A stretch of 64,000 bases of DNA from Richelia sinica FACHB-800 (lineage in GTDB: Bacteria > Cyanobacteriota > Cyanobacteriia > Cyanobacteriales > Nostocaceae), in the NCBI RefSeq assembly GCF_014698825.1, contig NZ_JACJTT010000003.1, positions 186,001 through 250,000 on the forward strand. Reading direction: 5' to 3'. Positions within the stretch are counted from its first letter, which is position 1, and the number at the start of each line of letters is the position of its first letter. The notes below the pieces were generated by a model. That model was not told the DNA's origin. It saw only the letters and a list, made by a program, of their open reading frames with translations, and ran no database searches. Position numbers and translations under genes: made by a program. Below, one piece after another: positions 58,635-64,000 of the stretch.

Positions 58635-58655
58635 ACTGGTACACTGCATCCCCAT
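58635..58655 (+). repeat. Direct repeat unit 2 (GGTACACTGCATCCCCAT)
   Basis: Second exact copy, 259 bp downstream of unit 1. Confidence 0.75.
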
Positions 58656-58810
58656 GGCTGAGTAAGCAGTTAAGATACTGTTGTGAGTTCTATTGAATTT
58701 AATCAAAACTATAGGCTTAGACAAGAAAGATAAGGAAGACAAGGGAAGGGAGACAAGGAAAAATATCTTCCTCCCCCTCTCCTCTCTACTCTGTCATCTT
58801 CTCTAGCTGC

Positions 58811-60463
58811 TTAACTGAGTATGGGCTTGCCTTGGGAATATAGCAATAAACCATATTCCAAGCCTTCTACCACAGCTTGATAGGATGCTTCTAAAATATT
58901 GGTGGAAACGGCTATAGTCATCCACCGTTGTTGACCATTTCCAGATTCGACTAAGACACGGGTTTTTGCGGCTGTACCTGTATGTCCGTTGAGAATTCTC
59001 ACCTTATAATCGGTCAATTCAAATGTAGCTAATTGAGGATAAAAGTTGACTAAGGCTTTGCGTAAAGCTGCATCCAAAGCTGCCACTGGGCCATTTCCTT
59101 CCGCAGCTTCCAGAATATTTTTACCATTAACAGCTACTTTGATTGTCGCTAGGGAGTTGGTAGTTTCTTTTCCCTCTACTAAGTCACAGTGGACATGAAA
59201 ACCTTGTACTTCAAAAAACTGCTGACGTAGACCCAAGGCTTCATATACCAAGAGAATGAAACTAGCTTCCGCGGCTTCAAATTGATATCCCGCACTTTCT
59301 AATTCCTTGAGGCGTTTGAGTATAAATTTAGCTTGGGGTTGTTCTTTATCTAATTCAATGCCAAAAGACCGAGCTTTTGATAACACATTACTCAGTCCAG
59401 CTTGTTCAGAAATGACAATGCGGCGACGGTTACCCACTTGTTCTGGCTGAATATGCTCATAGGTTAAGGGGTTACGTTCTACTGCGGATACATGAATTCC
59501 ACCTTTATGGGCAAAAGCCGAACGACCAACAAAGGGCGCATGTTCATCTGGGGCAAGATTTACAACCTCACTAATAAAATGACTGGCTTCTGTAAGTTGA
59601 TTTAGCTGGTGTTCACCAATACAGCTATAACCTAGTTTCAGTTGTAAATTAGGGATGAGAGAACACAGGTTAGCATTACCGCAGCGTTCCCCGTAACCGT
59701 TGATAGTACCTTGCACCATTCTTGCCCCTGCCATGACTGCTGCTATGGCGTTGGCCACAGCCATTTCTGAATCATTATGAGTATGAATGCCAATTTGAGG
59801 AATTTGATTTTGTCCTTGGTCATGGATGAGGGAATTTTTCTCCCTTACTGCTGACAAATGACAACTAACATCTTTGACAATCTGACTTACTTCATGAGGT
59901 AAAGTACCGCCATTGGTATCACATAAAACTAACCATTCTGCGCCAGATAGCCAAGCAGTTTCTAATGTCTGCAAGGCATAATTTCGATTGTTTTTATAGC
60001 CATCAAACCAATGTTCAGCATCGTAGATGACTCGCTTACCTTGAGTATGTAAATACTCAATTGTGTCGCGAATCATAGCTAAATTTTCTTCTAAACTAGT
60101 TTTAAGTCCGGCGGTAACATGTAAATCCCAAGATTTACCAAAAATTGTCACCCAACGAGTACCAGCAGCCACAATAGATTGGAGCATGGGTTCTGTAGCG
60201 GCATGAGCATGGGGACGGCGTGTGGAGCAAAAGGCAACAATTTCGGCTTGCTGGAGGGGTTGGTCTTGCAAGTGATGGAAAAATTGCCCATCTTTAGGAT
60301 TAGCTCCTGGCCAACCACCTTCAATGAAGGGAATCCCTAATTGATCAAGTTTGTGGGCAATGCGTAACTTATCTTCGATGGAAACAGATAATCCTTCCCG
60401 TTGAGTACCATCTCGAAGTGTAGTGTCATAGAGCCAAATCTGAGGAGAGGGATTTGTGGTCAT
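58811..60463 (-). CDS. cimA: (R)-citramalate synthase
   Basis: About 550 residues from ATG 60463 (MTTNPSPQIWLYDTTLRDG); an upstream ATG at 60505 would add 14 residues. DRE-TIM metallolyase: LYDTTLRDGTQREG, IEGGWPGANPKD, LCDTNGGTLP, GIHTHNDSEMAVANA, and NGYGERCGNANL. C-terminal LeuA regulatory domain (about 420-550). The GGWPGANPKD motif and short spacing are those of CimA rather than isopropylmalate synthase. It makes citramalate from pyruvate and acetyl-CoA in the threonine-independent isoleucine route. Confidence 0.92.
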   Translation of the reverse strand: MTTNPSPQIWLYDTTLRDGTQREGLSVSIEDKLRIAHKLDQLGIPFIEGGWPGANPKDGQFFHHLQDQPLQQAEIVAFCSTRRPHAHAATEPMLQSIVAAGTRWVTIFGKSWDLHVTAGLKTSLEENLAMIRDTIEYLHTQGKRVIYDAEHWFDGYKNNRNYALQTLETAWLSGAEWLVLCDTNGGTLPHEVSQIVKDVSCHLSAVREKNSLIHDQGQNQIPQIGIHTHNDSEMAVANAIAAVMAGARMVQGTINGYGERCGNANLCSLIPNLQLKLGYSCIGEHQLNQLTEASHFISEVVNLAPDEHAPFVGRSAFAHKGGIHVSAVERNPLTYEHIQPEQVGNRRRIVISEQAGLSNVLSKARSFGIELDKEQPQAKFILKRLKELESAGYQFEAAEASFILLVYEALGLRQQFFEVQGFHVHCDLVEGKETTNSLATIKVAVNGKNILEAAEGNGPVAALDAALRKALVNFYPQLATFELTDYKVRILNGHTGTAAKTRVLVESGNGQQRWMTIAVSTNILEASYQAVVEGLEYGLLLYSQGKPILS

Positions 60464-60538
60464 AGAAGTGAGGGCTGGGAGACAATGGTCGGGGTGATGT
60501 GCCAATATACAACAAAAAGCCAGTTTGCTAATCTAAAT

Positions 60539-60901
60539 ATGCCTCAGGTACTAACGCCAGGGAAAACAATTGAGTACAAATGCCAATCCAATTTATTTAA
60601 GGTGCTGTTAGAAAATTGTTTTGACCTCTACAATGGCTGTTTTCAGGTGATTAGCTATGGAAGAAGTGGCAGTTGTGGTACTTGTGCGGTTAAGGTAGAA
60701 GGCAAAGTATCCGTGGCGAATTGGCGCGAGCAAATGCGGCATTCGCTTCCTCCCCAAACTCTGACAATAGATTTGCTTCATTGCGGTCAAGTTGAGGTTG
60801 GGGAGGATGTGAAAATCAAAAAGTTTGAGGGATTTTTGGGTCAAGGTTCTCAAATAATGTGGACACCAGAAGGTTCAAAAGGAGACAAACAAGATGGGTA
60901 G
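60539..60901 (+). CDS. Ferredoxin-like protein with incomplete 2Fe-2S site
   Basis: 120 residues from ATG 60539 (MPQVLTPGKTIEYKC). The fold follows plant-type 2Fe-2S ferredoxins, with GSCGTCAVKVEGKV in place of the CxxxxCxxC loop and a later Cys in DLLHCGQVEV. The first loop Cys is Gly or Tyr here (SYGRSGSCGTC), so only three standard ligands remain; other Cys (18, 32, 39) might replace it. It overlaps the next gene by eight bases. Divergent from cimA. Confidence 0.72.
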   Translation: MPQVLTPGKTIEYKCQSNLFKVLLENCFDLYNGCFQVISYGRSGSCGTCAVKVEGKVSVANWREQMRHSLPPQTLTIDLLHCGQVEVGEDVKIKKFEGFLGQGSQIMWTPEGSKGDKQDG

Positions 60902-61310
60902 ATGGACACCCCTGGTACTCATGGCTGGAGGCGTGGCGATTTTACTGGGTACTTTAATTGGTATTAATTTTCCTATGGGTGGGCAACAAACCGCCAATGT
61001 TCCCCAAGGTCGTAAAGCATCCAGCGTTTTGCCAGCTAATATTAATGTTAATAGCACTGCTACGAGAAATGATCCTGAATCTGCTAACAGAAGCGACCAG
61101 GAAAGCGCGAGTTTCAATGAGTCGGAGACGGCTACACGTAGTGAATCTCTAGATGAAAACCGGAGCAATGTGGCTCAAAATAATGCTTCGACGGAATCAA
61201 ATTCTAATGTTGAGAGTACACAAGAAACTAATAGCACTGGAACTTCAGTCACCGATAGCGGCTCTGGCAGCATTAATGAGGATAAGGAACCAATTCGTGC
61301 TTTGTGGTAG
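60894..61310 (+). CDS. Small single-pass membrane protein, hypothetical
   Basis: 138 residues. One hydrophobic segment near the N-terminus (6-27, PLVLMAGGVAILLGTLIGINF) followed by a low-complexity tail rich in Ser, Asn, Glu and Thr. No family recognised. The 8-base overlap with the ferredoxin-like gene means coupled translation. It may anchor or stabilise the ferredoxin-like protein at a membrane; inferred. Confidence 0.7.
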   Translation: MGRWTPLVLMAGGVAILLGTLIGINFPMGGQQTANVPQGRKASSVLPANINVNSTATRNDPESANRSDQESASFNESETATRSESLDENRSNVAQNNASTESNSNVESTQETNSTGTSVTDSGSGSINEDKEPIRALW

Positions 61311-61428
61311 TTTTTGCTGGATGCTGCCCTAAATTACTCAGTCAAAAACTGGGGCGGGTTTAACCCCCCCTTCCTTGTCCCTTTATAAGTTATTAGTTAT
61401 TTACTGGAAATTAATAACTAAATGACTA

Positions 61429-63408
61429 ATGACTAGGGATGTTGTAATTATTGGTGGTGGCGTTATCGGGTTAGCGATCGCCTGGGAATTGAAATTGCGC
61501 GGTGCTGATGTCACCGTGCTTTGCCGTGATTTCGCCACTGGGGCTAGCCATGCGGCGGCGGGAATGTTAGCTCCAGATGCGGAAAATATCTCCAATGGGG
61601 CGATGCTGTCTTTGTGTTGGCGATCGCGGGCTTTATATGGGGAATGGACAAGAAAGGTTGAAGAAATAACTGGTTTAAATACAGGTTATTGGCCTTGCGG
61701 TATATTATCACCCATTTTTTCCCAGCAAGAACAAAGTTACACTTATTTATCTCCTTCTTCCCGTGAATCTCCTGCTTTTTGGTTAGATGCAGAGGTCATC
61801 AAGCAGTATCAACCCGGTTTGAGTGAAGATGTAGTTGGTGGATGGTGGTATCCAGAAGATGGTCAAGTGGATAACCAGGCTTTAACTCAAGCTTTACGCA
61901 CTGGTGCCATGACCTTGGGTGTGGAATTTAAGGATGGGGTGAAAGTAGAAGCGATCGCTCAACACCAAGGAAAAGTGGCTGGTTTGCAAACTAATTTGGG
62001 CTTGATTCAAGCTGACCACTATGTTTTAGCCACTGGTGCTTGGGCTAATGAATTATTACCCATACCAGTCCAGCCGCGCAAAGGACAAATGTTGCGGGTG
62101 CGCGTACCAGAATCAATAGCAGAATTACCATTAACACGGGTTTTATTCGGTCAGAATATTTACATTGTGCCTCGACGCGATCGCTCCATTATTATTGGTG
62201 CTACTAGTGAAAATGTCGGCTTTACTCCCCACAACACCCCTGCGGGCATTCAAAACTTACTCCAAGGGGCAACTCGTCTTTATCCTGCCCTACAAAACTA
62301 CAATATTGAAGAATTTTGGTGGGGATTTCGTCCTGCTACTCCCGATGAATTGCCAATTTTGGGTGCTAGCCACTGCCCAAATTTAACTTTAGCCACAGGT
62401 CATTATCGCAATGGCATTCTACTAGCACCCATCACAGGGAAATTAATTGCGGACTTAATTTCTGAGGAAAAGACAGACCCTTTATTAGCTGACTTTCATT
62501 ATTCCCGCTTCCAAGTACAATCATCTACCACCACACAAATGCTGACTCATCCTGCTAATTTCACCAACGGACATCATAATCACTTATCTTTATCCACCTC
62601 CGAAGAGACGATTCCAGATTCTCAACTGATCATTGCTGGTAAAGCCTTCAAATCGCGGTTGATGACAGGAACGGGGAAATATCGCAGCATTGAGGAAATG
62701 CAGCGCAGTGTCGCTAGTAGTGGTTGCCAAATTGTCACCGTAGCTGTGCGTCGAGTTCAAACCAAAGCTCCAGGACACGAAGGTTTAGCAGAAGCATTGG
62801 ATTGGCAAAAAATTTGGATGTTACCTAATACTGCTGGTTGTCAAACCGCCGAGGAAGCCATTCGGGTGGCACGATTGGGCAGAGAAATGGCGAAACTGTT
62901 AGGGCAAGAAGATAATAATTTTGTCAAATTAGAAGTTATACCTGATCCTAAATATTTACTGCCAGACCCCATCGGCACATTGCAAGCTGCTGAACAACTG
63001 GTCAAAGAAGGCTTTGCCGTTTTACCCTACATTAATGCTGACCCCATGTTAGCCAAACGCTTAGAGGAAGTAGGCACTGCCACAGTTATGCCTTTAGCTG
63101 CACCGATTGGTTCTGGACAGGGGCTAAAAACCTTGGCCAATATTCAGATTATTATTGAGAATGCCAAAGTCCCTGTAGTCGTAGATGCGGGCATTGGTGC
63201 CCCTTCTGAGGCTGCCCAGGCGATGGAATTAGGGGCAGATGCTCTATTAATTAATAGTGCGATCGCTCTAGCTCAAAATCCCCCTGCTATGGCCCAGGCG
63301 ATGAAATTGGCGGCTATTGCTGGTCGTTTAGCATATTTGGCGGGGAGAATGCCGATGAAAGAATATGCTAGTCCTAGCTCACCTTTAACAGGGACTATTA
63401 GTGCTTAG
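61429..63408 (+). CDS. thiOG: Bifunctional ThiO-ThiG (glycine oxidase / thiazole synthase)
   Basis: 659 residues. ThiO half (1-370): FAD motif [29 protein letters not shown], and the end [21 protein letters not shown]. ThiG half (395-655): [17 protein letters not shown], Schiff-base Lys in [60 protein letters not shown]. The oxidase makes dehydroglycine used directly by ThiG for the thiamin thiazole ring. This fusion is known in cyanobacteria. The sulfur carrier ThiS is not adjacent. Confidence 0.96.
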   Translation: MTRDVVIIGGGVIGLAIAWELKLRGADVTVLCRDFATGASHAAAGMLAPDAENISNGAMLSLCWRSRALYGEWTRKVEEITGLNTGYWPCGILSPIFSQQEQSYTYLSPSSRESPAFWLDAEVIKQYQPGLSEDVVGGWWYPEDGQVDNQALTQALRTGAMTLGVEFKDGVKVEAIAQHQGKVAGLQTNLGLIQADHYVLATGAWANELLPIPVQPRKGQMLRVRVPESIAELPLTRVLFGQNIYIVPRRDRSIIIGATSENVGFTPHNTPAGIQNLLQGATRLYPALQNYNIEEFWWGFRPATPDELPILGASHCPNLTLATGHYRNGILLAPITGKLIADLISEEKTDPLLADFHYSRFQVQSSTTTQMLTHPANFTNGHHNHLSLSTSEETIPDSQLIIAGKAFKSRLMTGTGKYRSIEEMQRSVASSGCQIVTVAVRRVQTKAPGHEGLAEALDWQKIWMLPNTAGCQTAEEAIRVARLGREMAKLLGQEDNNFVKLEVIPDPKYLLPDPIGTLQAAEQLVKEGFAVLPYINADPMLAKRLEEVGTATVMPLAAPIGSGQGLKTLANIQIIIENAKVPVVVDAGIGAPSEAAQAMELGADALLINSAIALAQNPPAMAQAMKLAAIAGRLAYLAGRMPMKEYASPSSPLTGTISA

Positions 63409-64000
63409 TGAAAAACCCAAATGCTGTTAAGCCTGATGTGTCTGAAAAATTCACAATTTTGGGAAAATAAAGTTGAAAACTCCACAAATTTTCCACAATT
63501 AAATTCTAAGCTTAAGTTAATCTCAGACTTCACTCAGGTAAATCTTAGATTTTCACTCAGGTAAATATCCAGCTCCAGTTATCAAAATCCCCCTAGAAAA
63601 TCAGTTTTCTCTACAGAAACTGAAACTAGAGGGATTTTGCTTGAGAATAATTAATTTCCCGGCTGTAGAAGCTAGATTAGCTAACTCTACATCCCAGAAA
63701 ATAATTGGTGAATTGTCTGAGCAAGACGTTTTTAAATTTAGAAGTGCGCTAAATCGCATCCTCGTTAAATTTTTGTTGTCCCTGCACAGCAGAAGCTTAA
63801 ACAGGGGACGCTTGCTAGAAAAAACTAGCTTTTTGGTACAAGTACCAAAGAGTCTTACAGTTTTTGGGAGGTTGGGTGAGCCTTTAGAGGTCGGCCTCAC
63901 CCTCCAGGTTGTTCAGCTTGCTGTTTGAATAAGATTCAAAATTTAAACACTATGTAGCCATTTACGGGAAACAGGGTAAATGACTTGGTTGCTGAAATTG
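63409..64000. other. Intergenic region at right edge
   Basis: No convincing gene. Direct repeats TTTCACTCAGGTAAAT-type (63529 and 63551) lie before the hairpin at 63584. A second hairpin GGGTGAG/CTCACCC is at 63874-63902. A 95-codon ORF at 63641 overlaps both hairpins and is not called. Confidence 0.5.
63584..63638. terminator. Long hairpin, probably bidirectional terminator
   Basis: Outer arms AAAATCCCCCTAG / CTAGAGGGATTTT (one mismatch), inner arms TCAGTTT / AAACTGA. It lies 176 bp after thiOG. Confidence 0.7.

Larger units (their letters stand above)
58276..58810. other. Intergenic region with direct repeats and hairpin
   Basis: 535 bp, no gene. A direct repeat (58376-58396 and 58635-58655, core GGTACACTGCATCCCCAT) brackets a stem-loop CCCTC/GAGGG at 58494-58516 that could terminate the kinase gene. 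Confidence 0.55.

Noticed and set aside
60401-60538. Upstream extension of the ferredoxin-like gene
   Set aside because: Would overlap the cimA start on the other strand; ATG 60539 gives a normal-sized domain.
63641-63928. 95-codon ORF at the right end
   Set aside because: Overlaps the inverted repeat around 63874-63902 and abuts the terminator hairpin at 63584-63638; no family recognised.

Overview
The window looks like a chromosome segment of a filamentous, gas-vacuolate cyanobacterium of the Nostoc/Anabaena type (order Nostocales). The clues are many GCGATCGC (HIP1) palindromes, heptameric short tandem repeats of the (GTCACCT)n and (CTCTGCG)n kinds, a gas-vesicle cluster, a PatA-like regulator, a Ycf23 protein, a kinase-GUN4 fusion, a ThiO-ThiG fusion and the gene run acpP-fabF-tkt. 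This identification is inference; no rRNA or other marker is present. I recognised no tRNA or rRNA gene, CRISPR array or intact insertion sequence.

Layout. 1-827: 3' part of a galactokinase. 986-11255: gas-vesicle region, mostly minus strand. From a candidate promoter near 11350 it runs gvpA x3, gvpC, gvpN, gvpJ, gvpK, gvpF, gvpG, then plus-strand gvpV, then minus-strand gvpW followed closely by a double-domain ArsA/Get3-like ATPase and a CDC48-like double AAA+ ATPase. 11256-13170: almost gene-free, with one small hypothetical gene and frameshifted ORF remnants. 13171-15542: a phosphotransferase-fold kinase followed by a HopA1-like protein, resembling the kinase and lyase halves of class V lanthipeptide synthetases. 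16464-23101: a DUF815 ATPase, then a three-gene set (membrane-anchored coiled coil with a TerB-C-like end, BrxD-like ATPase, BrxHI-like helicase) that looks like a reduced BREX/Ter-type defence module without methylase or alkaline phosphatase. 23260-30377: VOC-like protein, PatA-like regulator with a HEAT-repeat partner, carotenoid oxygenase, TPR protein and an RNase D-like exonuclease.

30601-34417: minus-strand run of a JAMM protease, MoeZ (E1-like plus rhodanese), an MFS transporter and Ycf23. 34620-41720: GNAT, Tat-exported beta carbonic anhydrase, a WD40-type gene remnant, MgtC, UbiD, kinase-GUN4 and photolyase. 41895-44075: GST, PaiB-like flavoprotein and TetR regulator, with two kinds of shared palindromic operator candidates. 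44356-51064: YqhD-like alcohol dehydrogenase, HdrB-like protein, acpP, fabF and transketolase. 52002-58275: a signalling pair made of a receiver-GAF-GGDEF cyclase and a very large hybrid kinase carrying a LOV domain with the photoactive Cys. 58811-63408: citramalate synthase, a divergent ferredoxin-like protein with a small membrane protein, and ThiO-ThiG.

Best candidates for new biology are the TerB-C/BrxD/BrxHI trio, the kinase-HopA1 pair, the ArsA-CDC48 pair attached to the gas-vesicle genes, and the LOV hybrid kinase with its cyclase. Several dispersed repeat families sit in the intergenic gaps.
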